22,024 nt of DNA from Candidatus Iainarchaeum andersonii SCGC AAA011-E11 (GTDB lineage: Archaea > Iainarchaeota > Iainarchaeia > Iainarchaeales > Iainarchaeaceae). Location: positions 1-22,024 of the forward strand of contig AQRS01000038.1 of NCBI GenBank assembly GCA_000402355.1. The letters run 5' to 3'. This document shows positions 5,913 through 13,543 of this stretch, one piece after another. Numbering within the stretch: position 1 is the stretch's first letter; every line of letters starts with the position of its first letter. The translations under genes and the position numbers were made by a program. Under the pieces are notes generated by a model. The model worked only from the letters and a program-made list of their open reading frames with translations, made no database searches and was not told the DNA's origin.

Positions 5913-7736
5913 ATGGCGGATACGGCGAAGAATGCAAAGGTTTACATCAATGGAAGGCTGATTGGGTTCCATAGCGACCCGATAAAGCTCACGCGCGAAA
6001 TAATCGGCAGGAGAAGGGAAAGTAAAATCTCCGCGCAGATAAATGTGGCGTACCACGAGGACACCAACGAGGTTTACATCAACACGGATGCGGGCCGTGT
6101 CCAGAGGCCGCTGCTTGTTGTCGAAAACGGAAAAATAAGGATGAAGGAGGAGCACGTGAAGCAGCTCAATGAGGGAAAGCTCGCTTGGAAAGACCTCATT
6201 GAACAGGGCCTCGTCGAATATTTGGATTCTGAAGAGGAGGAGAATGCGTTCATTGCCTCGAAGGAAGAGGAGCTTTCAAAGGAGCACACCCACCTTGAAA
6301 TCAGCGGTGCCACGATTCTGAGCATAATCAGCAGCATGGTCCCTTACCTCGAGCATGACATGGCGGGAAAGGTCCTGCACGGCGCAAAAATGTTCAAGCA
6401 GGCGCAGGGATTCGGCGCGGCCAACTTCGGATTGAGGACGGACACAGAGGGGTTCTTTTTGTACTATCCCCAGAAGTCGCTCGTCAAGACAAAAACAATG
6501 GACGTTATAGGAATTGACCAGAGGCCGGAGATACAGAATTTCGTGGTCGCAATAATGCCGTTCTACGGCTTCAACATTCTGGACGCAATAATTCTGAATA
6601 AAGGCGCTGTCGACAGGGGCTTGGGAAGAAGCACTTATTTCAGGACTTATGAGAGCGCAGAGAACCGCTATCCCGGAGGCCAGATTGACAAGTTCGAGAT
6701 TCCTCCCGAGGACACAATCGGGTTTTTGGGCGAGGAATCCTACAAGAAGCTGGGCGCCGACGGTTTTGTGCAGCCCGAATCGTTTGTCGGGGAAAACGAA
6801 ATAATTGTGGGAATAACTTCTCCGCCGAGATTTTTGGAGGAGATTAACGAGTTCGGTGTCGTGCAGGAAAAAAGAAGGGACGCGAGCATAAGCATCAGGA
6901 AAGGAAAGGAAGGGCACGTGGACAAGGTTTTTGTAACGGAATCCGAATCAGGAAACAAGCTCGTGAAGGTAAAGGTCAGGAGCGAGAGGGTTCCTGCTTT
7001 GGGCGACAAGTTCAGTTCGAGGCACGGGCAGAAAGGCGTTGTAGGATTGATTGTTCCTGAAGAGGACATGCCTTTTACTCCGGATGGAATAAAGCCGGAC
7101 CTGATTTTGAATCCGCACTCGCTTCCAAGCAGGATGACAATCGGGCACATGATTGAAATGCTGGGCGGAAAGGCTGCGGCCATGAAGGGGATGCACATTG
7201 ACGGAACGCCTTTTGAAGGAACGAAAGAGGAGGAGATTGAGAAGATGCTTGATGAGGCCGGATTCAAGAAGAACGGCCGCGAAGTATTCTATGACGGGAC
7301 AACCGGCAAGAGAATCAACGCAGAAATTTTTACAGGGATTGTCGCTTACAGGAGGCTGTTCCACATGACCGCGCACAAGATTCAATCAAGGGCAAAGGGG
7401 CCTGTGCAGATACTCACGAGGCAGCCGACGGAAGGAAAGGAAAAGGAAGGCGGACTCAGGTTTGGAGAAATGGAAGGCGAAACTTTGGTCGGGCACGGCG
7501 CGGCCATGCTTCTGCAGGAAAAATTCATTGACGATTCCGACAAAGTTACCATGTGGGTTTCGGAAACCGCGGGAGTAATAGGCTTCGAGGACCAGATAAG
7601 GAAAACCAGGCGCGTGCTCGAGGCGAGCGACAGCAAGATTTACGCGGTTGAAATGAGCTACGGATTCAAATTGCTTTTGGACGAACTGAAGGCGCTTGGG
7701 GTTTACCCGAAACTTTTGCTTGCGGACAAGGTGTGA
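5913..7736 (+). CDS. rpoB1: DNA-directed RNA polymerase subunit B' (C-terminal half of B)
   Basis: C-terminal half of subunit B (607 aa), holding part of the active centre and the hybrid-binding domain. Landmarks are SESAENRYPGGQ-like YESAENRYPGGQIDKFEIP (about 246-264), the hybrid-binding block GDKFSSRHGQKGV (364-376), NPHSLPSRMTIGHMIE (400-415), GGLRFGEMEGETLVGHGAAM and the anchor VEMSYGFKLLLDELK. Three oddities are directly visible. The usual NMEDA motif reads NILDA (221-225), losing the Glu of the metal-adjacent ED pair. The C-terminal zinc ribbon between 548 and 580 lacks all four cysteines. The whole subunit contains no cysteine. The ATG at 5913 follows GAGGTG at the right distance; an in-frame GTG at 5904 is less likely. 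Confidence 0.96.
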   Translation: MADTAKNAKVYINGRLIGFHSDPIKLTREIIGRRRESKISAQINVAYHEDTNEVYINTDAGRVQRPLLVVENGKIRMKEEHVKQLNEGKLAWKDLIEQGLVEYLDSEEEENAFIASKEEELSKEHTHLEISGATILSIISSMVPYLEHDMAGKVLHGAKMFKQAQGFGAANFGLRTDTEGFFLYYPQKSLVKTKTMDVIGIDQRPEIQNFVVAIMPFYGFNILDAIILNKGAVDRGLGRSTYFRTYESAENRYPGGQIDKFEIPPEDTIGFLGEESYKKLGADGFVQPESFVGENEIIVGITSPPRFLEEINEFGVVQEKRRDASISIRKGKEGHVDKVFVTESESGNKLVKVKVRSERVPALGDKFSSRHGQKGVVGLIVPEEDMPFTPDGIKPDLILNPHSLPSRMTIGHMIEMLGGKAAAMKGMHIDGTPFEGTKEEEIEKMLDEAGFKKNGREVFYDGTTGKRINAEIFTGIVAYRRLFHMTAHKIQSRAKGPVQILTRQPTEGKEKEGGLRFGEMEGETLVGHGAAMLLQEKFIDDSDKVTMWVSETAGVIGFEDQIRKTRRVLEASDSKIYAVEMSYGFKLLLDELKALGVYPKLLLADKV

Positions 7737-7814
7737 ATGATGAATTTGAAACCCGGAAAATTGGACAGTGCAATTGGAATAATTGCGTTTAAAAAGAAAA
7801 AAGGAAAGGCGTGA
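7737..7814 (+). CDS. Possible 25-residue microprotein between rpoB1 and rpoA1
   Basis: The frame starts with ATG ATG directly on the rpoB1 stop (TGA ATG) and its own TGA abuts the TTG start of rpoA1. It encodes 25 residues, MMNLKPGKLDSAIGIIAFK followed by a Lys-rich tail. It fills the whole gap between two polymerase genes, where other junctions in this operon overlap or abut in the same way. It may instead be a non-coding spacer whose A-rich end serves as the rpoA1 ribosome site (GGAAAGG). Such a short frame can arise by chance, so confidence is low. Confidence 0.35.
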   Translation: MMNLKPGKLDSAIGIIAFKKKKGKA

Positions 7815-10433
7815 TTGGAAATGTTGTCAAAAAGAATTGTCGGAGTTGAATTCAGGGTCCTGGGCCCGACAATGGTAAGGAAAATGAGCGCAATAGACAT
7901 CAAGAGCCCCGAGACTTACGATAAGGACGGCTTCCCGATGGAAGGCGGATTAATGGACAACCATCTCGGAGTAATTAACCCCGGTTTGAGGTGCAAAACC
8001 TGCGGAAACACGATGAAGAAATGCCCCGGGCACTTCGGGCACATTGAGCTTGTGAGGCCGGTTTCGCACAGCGAGTTCACGAAAAAGGTGGAAGCGCTCA
8101 TGATGGCGACATGCCAGCACTGCGGAAGGATTGCGATTCCCGATGACAAGCTCGAGCAATTGAGGCCTTACATCGGGGATTCTGACATTGACATTGATAA
8201 AAAAATATTGTCGCGCACGAAGAAAGTGAAGAAGTGCCCGTATTGCACCGGCGAAAGGAAAGTCGTTCTTTTGGACAAGCCGACAAATTTCTATTTGGAC
8301 AAGGACAGGATTTATCCGACGGAAATAAGGGAGTGGATGGAGAAAATCCCCGACAAGGATCTGGAATTTTTTGGTTACGAGCCGCAGAAGCTCAGGCCTG
8401 AGTGGTTCGTGCTTACAGTGCTTCAGGTTCCGCCGATTAACCTCAGGCCGAGCATTACCCTTGAATCCGGAATAAAGAGCGAAGACGATTTGACGCACAA
8501 GCTCGTTGACATAATAAGAATCAACATGCGCCTGAAGGACAACATTGATGCGGGTGCGCCGCAGCTCATCATTGAGGACCTGTGGGATTTGCTGCAGTAC
8601 CACGTGAGCACTTACTTCAACAATAACACTGCGGGTGTTCCGCCGGCGAAGCACAGGTCCGGGAGAGCATTGAGGACTCTTGTCCAAAGGTTGCAGGGAA
8701 AGAAAGGGCGCTTCAGGTACAACTTAACGGGAAAGCGCGTCAACTTTGCGGCGCGTTCAATCATTACGCCCGACCCCATGCTTTCAATCAATGAATTGGG
8801 CGTTCCGCAGGAGATTGCGGAGAACATGACTGTTCCCGAAACAATAACCAAGGGAAATGTGCCTGTTTACAAGGAAATGGTGAAGGAAGGAAAGGTCCTT
8901 TACGTGCAAAGGCCTGACGGCATGAGGAGAAAAATCGTGGATGTGAACCGCGACCTCATCCTCGAGGAACTCGATGTCGGCTACAGGGTTGAAAGGAAAC
9001 TCAAGAACGGGGACATTGTGCTGTTCAACAGGCAGCCTTCGCTGCACAGGCTTTCGATGATGGCGCATTACGCGAAAATAATGCCGGACAAGACTTTCAG
9101 GTTGAACCCGATTGTCTGCAAGCCATACAACGCGGACTTCGATGGGGATGAAATGAACATGCATGTTCCGCAGACGCCCGAAGGAATCGCGGAAGCCTCG
9201 GAGCTGATGCTTGTGCAGAAGCTCATTATTTCGCCGCGCTACGGGGCACCGGTAATCATACTTGACGAGGACGGAATCTCGGGCTGCTTCATGCTTACCA
9301 TGAAGCAGACCACATTCAGCAGGGAGGACGCGTTCAGGTTCTTCCAGATAATGGGTTTGGAGGATATCCCCAAGCCGGATGCTGGAAAGGACAGGTACAG
9401 CGGAAAACTCATTTTCTCGCAGCTTTTGCCGAAAGACCTGAACATGGAGTACAAGTCAAGGTTCTACCACCACGTGAAGAGCATGGATGCGAACCATCCC
9501 GCATTGAAGGACCCATACAAGCACGATTTGATTGTGAAAATCGAGAAAGGCGTCTTGAAGTCCGGGGTAATCGACTCGATGAGCCTTGGGGAAGGAAAGG
9601 GAAAGCTCGTTGATGCGCTCGCGAGGGATTATGACAGGTCTGTCATTGCGGACTTTTACGACAAGATTTCAAAAATCATTTCCGCGCTGATTACTTCGGT
9701 CGGAATGACCGTTAGTTTGGAGGAATATACCCCAAGCCAGAAAGTAACCAAGATACGCGAAAAGGCGATTGAGGAAATGAGGGAAGCGGCAAAGGAGCAC
9801 GTGCAAAAATTCCACAGGGGAAGCCTCGAGCTCATTCCCGGAAGGACGCTTATCGAATCCTTTGAAATCAACATGATGAGGACCGCGGCCGCGGCGAAGG
9901 AAAAGGTGCAGAAGCAGATAATGAGGGAAGTCGTTGAAAGCACAATGGTTGAGGAGCCGGAGTTCAACAGCAATGTGATGATACTCTCGGGTTCGAGGGG
10001 AAGCGTAATCAACCTCACGAACCTTTACGGAATGTGGGGCCAGGCATCCGTAAGGGAAGGGCGCCCCAAGAGGGGATTCAGCAACAGGCTCATTGCATTG
10101 AACAGGCGCGATGATGTCGGCATTGATGCCGGCGGATTCATAAACCACAACTTCAGGGAAGGAATGAGCAGCTTCGAGTACTTCTACCACGCGATGGGTG
10201 GAAGGCAGGGAGAAGTCGACACAGGGGTTTCCACAAAAGTATCCGGATACTTATACAGGAGGCTCGCGAATTCACTGAAGGATTTGGTCGTGAACAACGA
10301 TTCAACCGTGAGGACCGCGAACAAAAACATTGTGCAGTACAAGTACGGGGAAGACGGCGTATTCCCGGAAAAATCGTTTAAGGGAAGGAGCATTTCGGTC
10401 AAAAGGGAACTCGAAAAGCTCAGGGGCAAGTGA
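7815..10433 (+). CDS. rpoA1: DNA-directed RNA polymerase subunit A' (N-terminal part of largest subunit)
   Basis: Clamp, active-site and bridge-helix portion of the largest subunit (872 aa). The N-terminus has the zinc sites CKTCGNTMKKCPGHFGH (about 57-73) and CQHCG with a later CPYC. GKRVNFAARSIITPDP marks the switch/lid region. The catalytic aspartates are intact in NADFDGDEMNMH (D441, D443, D445). The bridge helix region is EYFYHAMGGRQGEVDTGVST, with several changes from the usual REGLVDTAVRT, and the protein ends soon after VQYKYGEDG, the normal archaeal A'/A'' split. The start is TTG at 7815, abutting the preceding TGA with GGAAAGG 5 nt upstream; ATG at 7821 is the alternative. The stop overlaps a possible GTG start of rpoA2. 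Confidence 0.96.
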   Translation: MEMLSKRIVGVEFRVLGPTMVRKMSAIDIKSPETYDKDGFPMEGGLMDNHLGVINPGLRCKTCGNTMKKCPGHFGHIELVRPVSHSEFTKKVEALMMATCQHCGRIAIPDDKLEQLRPYIGDSDIDIDKKILSRTKKVKKCPYCTGERKVVLLDKPTNFYLDKDRIYPTEIREWMEKIPDKDLEFFGYEPQKLRPEWFVLTVLQVPPINLRPSITLESGIKSEDDLTHKLVDIIRINMRLKDNIDAGAPQLIIEDLWDLLQYHVSTYFNNNTAGVPPAKHRSGRALRTLVQRLQGKKGRFRYNLTGKRVNFAARSIITPDPMLSINELGVPQEIAENMTVPETITKGNVPVYKEMVKEGKVLYVQRPDGMRRKIVDVNRDLILEELDVGYRVERKLKNGDIVLFNRQPSLHRLSMMAHYAKIMPDKTFRLNPIVCKPYNADFDGDEMNMHVPQTPEGIAEASELMLVQKLIISPRYGAPVIILDEDGISGCFMLTMKQTTFSREDAFRFFQIMGLEDIPKPDAGKDRYSGKLIFSQLLPKDLNMEYKSRFYHHVKSMDANHPALKDPYKHDLIVKIEKGVLKSGVIDSMSLGEGKGKLVDALARDYDRSVIADFYDKISKIISALITSVGMTVSLEEYTPSQKVTKIREKAIEEMREAAKEHVQKFHRGSLELIPGRTLIESFEINMMRTAAAAKEKVQKQIMREVVESTMVEEPEFNSNVMILSGSRGSVINLTNLYGMWGQASVREGRPKRGFSNRLIALNRRDDVGIDAGGFINHNFREGMSSFEYFYHAMGGRQGEVDTGVSTKVSGYLYRRLANSLKDLVVNNDSTVRTANKNIVQYKYGEDGVFPEKSFKGRSISVKRELEKLRGK

Positions 10434-10438
10434 GGCGC

Positions 10439-11680
10439 ATGGCACCAAAGAAAACTGAAAAGAAAGCACACCACGAAAAAAAGGGGAAGAAGCCCGCCCA
10501 AAAAAGGGAGCCGAAGAAAAAGCCCGAGCCCGAAATCGAAGTGGAAAGGGTAATGCTTCAGGGCAACCTCATGGATGAAGACGGCCTGCCGAAGAAGGTT
10601 CTTGAGGAATTCGAGAATGTAACCGAAGAGCTCAAGGTAAAGGACAAGGAAAAGAAGGAGCTCTTTGAGCGCATTGTGAAGCACTTCGAGGACAGCATTG
10701 TCGAGCCCGGCGAGGCCGTGGGAATAATCACCGCGCAGAGCCTTGGAGAGCCCGGAACGCAATTGACCTTGAGGACAAAGCACTACGCGGGTTCGGCTGA
10801 AGTTTCTGTCGGCTCCGGAATTCAAAGGGTCGAGGAAATCGTTGACGGCAGGAGCAAGGCAAAATACCCCACAATGACGATTCACATTGCCGACCACGCA
10901 ATGCGCAAGGATTTTGACAAGGTTGACTTGTTCGCGAGAACGCTTATTGATGTGCGCGTGGGCGACGTAATAAAAGTCAGGGAAGATCTGAACACGGGAA
11001 AGGTCACGATTGAACTGGACAAGGATGCAATCCACTCGAGGAACGTGAACGCAGAGGAACTGATTGACAAGATTGAGAAGCAGATGAAGAAGGAAGCGAG
11101 GAAAAGGGACAAATATACGCTGGATTTTGTTTTCAAGAACGAGGCGCTCCTCAAAATAAGGAGAGCCCTCAACAAGCTGCGCAATCTTCGCATACAGGGA
11201 ATACGCGGGATAGAGAAAATCATTGTCGTGAAGGAAGAGAACGAGTACGTGATAAAGACCCGGGGAACGAACCTCAAGACAATCATAAAGCTAGAGGAAG
11301 TCGACGGCTCGAGAACCATGACGAACGACATAAAGGAAATCAGCAAGGTTTTGGGGATTGAAGCCGGAAGGATTTCGATTGTGAATGAGCTGCACAAGGT
11401 CCTGCAGGAAAACGGAATCTCGGTTGACATCAGGCACATAATGCTTCTCGCTGACCTGATGACATGGGATGGCGACATACGCGGAATAGTGAGGACAGGA
11501 ATCACGCGCGGAAAATCAAGCCCGTTTGCGAGAGCGGCCTTTGAAGAAACCGTGAAGCACTTGCTCGACGCGAGCTTCAAGGGAGAGGTTGAAAACCTTG
11601 AAGGGGTTGTCGAGAACATCATTGTCGGGCAGCCGATTAAGGTGGGCACCGGAAGGGTAAACTTGGTGATGAAGAAATGA
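10439..11680 (+). CDS. rpoA2: DNA-directed RNA polymerase subunit A'' (C-terminal part of largest subunit)
   Basis: C-terminal part of the largest subunit (413 aa from this ATG), carrying the trigger loop, the jaw and the end of the clamp. A Lys/Pro/Glu-rich, probably disordered tail occupies residues 1-36. The core begins at about 79 with IVKHFEDSIVEPGEAVGIITA and the trigger loop GEPGTQLTLRTKHYAG (103-118). It ends with HIMLLADLMTWDGDIRGIVRTG and the FEETVKHLL segment, both conserved. The trigger-loop His (H115) is present, but the residue before it is Lys (K114), where Phe is nearly universal. The ATG at 10439 is preferred (MAPKK start); a GTG at 10430 overlapping the rpoA1 stop would add three residues. 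Confidence 0.95.
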   Translation: MAPKKTEKKAHHEKKGKKPAQKREPKKKPEPEIEVERVMLQGNLMDEDGLPKKVLEEFENVTEELKVKDKEKKELFERIVKHFEDSIVEPGEAVGIITAQSLGEPGTQLTLRTKHYAGSAEVSVGSGIQRVEEIVDGRSKAKYPTMTIHIADHAMRKDFDKVDLFARTLIDVRVGDVIKVREDLNTGKVTIELDKDAIHSRNVNAEELIDKIEKQMKKEARKRDKYTLDFVFKNEALLKIRRALNKLRNLRIQGIRGIEKIIVVKEENEYVIKTRGTNLKTIIKLEEVDGSRTMTNDIKEISKVLGIEAGRISIVNELHKVLQENGISVDIRHIMLLADLMTWDGDIRGIVRTGITRGKSSPFARAAFEETVKHLLDASFKGEVENLEGVVENIIVGQPIKVGTGRVNLVMKK

Positions 11681-11716
11681 ATGCAATGATTAATGGCTGA
11701 AAGGGGGAAAGCGGGA

Positions 11717-12022
11717 ATGGCGAAGATTGATTCTGCAAAGGAAATAAGGAGAAGCGTGGATACAGGCAAAGTGATTTTCGGGACAAAGGAGACGGAGCAA
11801 AGCATTAAAAATGGTTCCGCGAAGTTAATAATAATCGCGAACAACGCACCCAGGCTTTCAAAGGAGAAGCTTGCTTCTTTTGCCGAAATGGCGAAGATAA
11901 CGGTTTTCGATTTTGCCGGAACAGGCTTGGAGCTTGGAAGCATCTGCGGAAAGCCATTCACGGTGAGCGCAATGGCGATTCTGGATCCCGGCAAGAGCAA
12001 AGTGCTCGAAATATCAAAGTGA
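11717..12022 (+). CDS. rpl30e: Ribosomal protein L30e (eL30)
   Basis: Large-subunit protein of the L7Ae/L30e RNA-binding superfamily, located where archaeal RNA polymerase operons usually carry it, between rpoA2 and nusA. The 101-aa product shows IRRSVDTGKVIFGTKETEQS, NGSAKLIIIANNAP, FAGTGLELGSICGKPFTVSA and AILDPG, matching the family end to end. The ATG at 11717 gives normal family length, and a purine-rich GGGGGAAAGCGGGA precedes it. An upstream ATG at 11693 would add eight residues without a clear ribosome site and cannot be excluded. Confidence 0.93.
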   Translation: MAKIDSAKEIRRSVDTGKVIFGTKETEQSIKNGSAKLIIIANNAPRLSKEKLASFAEMAKITVFDFAGTGLELGSICGKPFTVSAMAILDPGKSKVLEISK

Positions 12023-12028
12023 TTTGGA

Positions 12029-12442
12029 TTGAAGCTTGGGATGCAGCAGATTCAGCTCATGAATTCGCTGGACGCGATTGCGCGCGTTAATGCGAAGGAC
12101 TGCTTCGTCAGGGGCGAAAGCATCGTTTTTTTGGTCCCGGAAAGCCAGATGAGGCAGGCAATAGGAAAGAACGGTTCGGTGGTTGAAAAGCTGAAGAAAA
12201 TGCTCGGCAAGAACGTCGAGCTGTTCGAGTACAACGAGGACCCGAAAAAGTTCTTCGAGAAGGCCTTTTACAGGGCCAAAATAAATGAAATAGAAATAAG
12301 CGAAAAGGAAGGGAAGAAAGCCGCAACGATAAAGGTTGACGGCACGAACAAAAGGATAATACTGCAGAACATGGGGAGACTGAAGAAAATAAAAGAGCTG
12401 GCTGAAAGGAATTATAACATTGGCGAAGTACGAGTAAGGTGA
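12029..12442 (+). CDS. nusA: NusA-like KH-domain transcription factor
   Basis: Archaeal NusA consists of only two KH RNA-binding domains, unlike bacterial NusA, and is thought to act in transcription termination or rRNA processing. The 137-aa protein has KH1 around residues 30-68, with the GxxG-type loop in AIGKNG, and KH2 around 85-125 (ATIKVDGTNKRIILQNMG), which lacks a clear GxxG. The TTG at 12029 is chosen because it yields the MKL- start and the short lead into the NAKDCFV segment seen in relatives; an ATG at 12041 is the alternative. It lies 6 nt after rpl30e, and its stop is overlapped by a potential GTG in front of rps12, in the standard archaeal order. Confidence 0.88.
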   Translation: MKLGMQQIQLMNSLDAIARVNAKDCFVRGESIVFLVPESQMRQAIGKNGSVVEKLKKMLGKNVELFEYNEDPKKFFEKAFYRAKINEIEISEKEGKKAATIKVDGTNKRIILQNMGRLKKIKELAERNYNIGEVRVR

Positions 12443-12447
12443 AAAAA

Positions 12448-12882
12448 ATGGCGGGAGAATTTGCGGCAAGGAGCCTTCAGAAAAAAAGGAAAAAGTGGAG
12501 CCGCAAGGACATAAGGCACAACAAAAAAGTGAAGGCCAAAATGGGCAAGGGCAAGAGGGAGGACCTTTTAGGCGGCTCGCCACAAGCACGCGGAATAGTG
12601 ATTGAAAAGCGCGGAGTGACGGCAAAGCAGCCGAACTCAGGCATAAGGAAGTGCGTGCGCGTCCAGCTCATAAAGAACGGACGCCAGTTGACCGCGCTTG
12701 CGCCTTACGACGGCGCGATAAAGTTCATTGACGAGCATGACGAGGTTACGATTGAAGGAATTGGCGGCGCGCAGGGCGGCCCGAAAGGGGATTTGTGGGG
12801 AGTGAAGTACAGAGTTACGCATGTTAACGGGATTGCGCTGGAAATGCTGAGGACGGGAAGAAAGGAGAAAGTGAAAAGGTAA
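12448..12882 (+). CDS. rps12: Ribosomal protein S12 (uS12)
   Basis: Decoding-centre protein of the small subunit. The 144-aa product has the archaeal basic N-terminal extension (MAGEFAARSLQKKRKKW), ARGIVIEKRGVTAKQPNSGIRKCVRVQLIKN (split here as the first decoding loop) and FIDEHDEVTIEGIGG. The second loop normally reads GDLPGVRY; here it reads GDLWGVKY, with Trp117 replacing the conserved Pro. The base sequence at 12796-12798 is unambiguously TGG. The ATG at 12448 has GGTG 6 nt upstream and gives the usual MAG start; a GTG at 12439 overlapping the nusA stop is less likely. A T7 run (12891-12897) follows the gene and could cause partial termination before rps7. Confidence 0.95.
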   Translation: MAGEFAARSLQKKRKKWSRKDIRHNKKVKAKMGKGKREDLLGGSPQARGIVIEKRGVTAKQPNSGIRKCVRVQLIKNGRQLTALAPYDGAIKFIDEHDEVTIEGIGGAQGGPKGDLWGVKYRVTHVNGIALEMLRTGRKEKVKR

Positions 12883-12890
12883 ATTTATTG

Positions 12891-12897
12891 TTTTTTT
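12891..12897 (+). terminator. T-tract between rps12 and rps7
   Basis: Seven consecutive T residues follow the rps12 stop by 8 nt. In archaea such a tract can act as a weak terminator. Since rps7 continues the operon 14 nt later, it would at most adjust expression. An AT-rich TAAATTTATTG just before it could also serve as an internal promoter element. Confidence 0.25.
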
Positions 12898-12911
12898 GGG
12901 AATGATGCCGC

Positions 12912-13529
12912 ATGGTTGAAAAGGGAAATCTTCTTGTATTCGGGAAATGGGATCCGGCGGAGGTAATGATTAATGACGCGAGCCTCGCGAAGTACGTGAG
13001 CCTGCAGACGAAAATGATTCCGCACACCTTCGGCAAGGGAACAAGGAAAAGGTTCGAGAAGGGAAACGTGAGTATTGTCGAGAGGCTCATAAACAAGTGC
13101 ATGAGAAGCGGACAAGGAAAAAGGAAGCTCTCCGGAAAATACATCCGCGGAAGGGGCGGATGCGGAAAAAAAGTAATGGTAATGCACATGGTGGAAAAGG
13201 CATTTGAGATTGTGGAGAAGCGCACGGGAAAAAACCCCATTCAGGTTCTGGTTGACGCGATACAGAACGCCGGCCCCCGCGAAGACACGACAAGGATAAA
13301 GAGGGGCGGGGTTTCATACGCGGTTTCGGTTGACGTTGCGCCGTTGAAGAAGATTGACGAGGCGCTCAAGAACATTGCGCTCGCGGCTTTTTCGGGCTCT
13401 TACAGGACCAAGACGAATTCCGCGGAGGCGCTTGCAAAGGAACTTATTTCATGCGCCGCCGAAGAGGCAACGAGCTTCAGCGTGAAGAGACGCGACGAAG
13501 TCGAGAGGATTGCCAAGGCATCAAGGTAA
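12912..13529 (+). CDS. rps7: Ribosomal protein S7 (uS7)
   Basis: Primary binder of the 3' domain of 16S rRNA, located near the E-site. The 205-aa archaeal-length protein shows LLVFGKWDPAEVMINDASL at the N-terminus, IVERLINKCM, the central NPIQVLVDAIQNAGPREDTT (about 113-132), RIKRGGVSYAVSVDV, and the C-terminal AKELISCAAEEA and SVKRRDEVERIAKASR, all characteristic. The ATG at 12912 begins the conserved archaeal N-terminus, though no strong Shine-Dalgarno sequence precedes it. It lies 29 nt after rps12 and 14 nt before fusA in the conserved str-operon order. Confidence 0.96.
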   Translation: MVEKGNLLVFGKWDPAEVMINDASLAKYVSLQTKMIPHTFGKGTRKRFEKGNVSIVERLINKCMRSGQGKRKLSGKYIRGRGGCGKKVMVMHMVEKAFEIVEKRTGKNPIQVLVDAIQNAGPREDTTRIKRGGVSYAVSVDVAPLKKIDEALKNIALAAFSGSYRTKTNSAEALAKELISCAAEEATSFSVKRRDEVERIAKASR

Positions 13530-13543
13530 GGGTCTGATTCTGG

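Noticed and set aside
7814..10439. Splits between rpoB2/rpoB1 and rpoA1/rpoA2 as possible frameshifts or broken genes
   Set aside because: Both breaks fall at the positions where archaeal B and A subunits are normally encoded as two proteins, with proper starts and stops.
10184..11035. A 283-codon open frame on the minus strand opposite rpoA1/rpoA2
   Set aside because: It lies wholly antisense to certain polymerase genes. Its composition mirrors their codons, and it has no start context or family similarity.
10882..12000. A 372-codon minus-strand open frame opposite rpoA2 and rpl30e
   Set aside because: Ser/Ile/Phe-rich shadow of Lys/Glu-rich coding sequence on the other strand; it covers two recognised genes.
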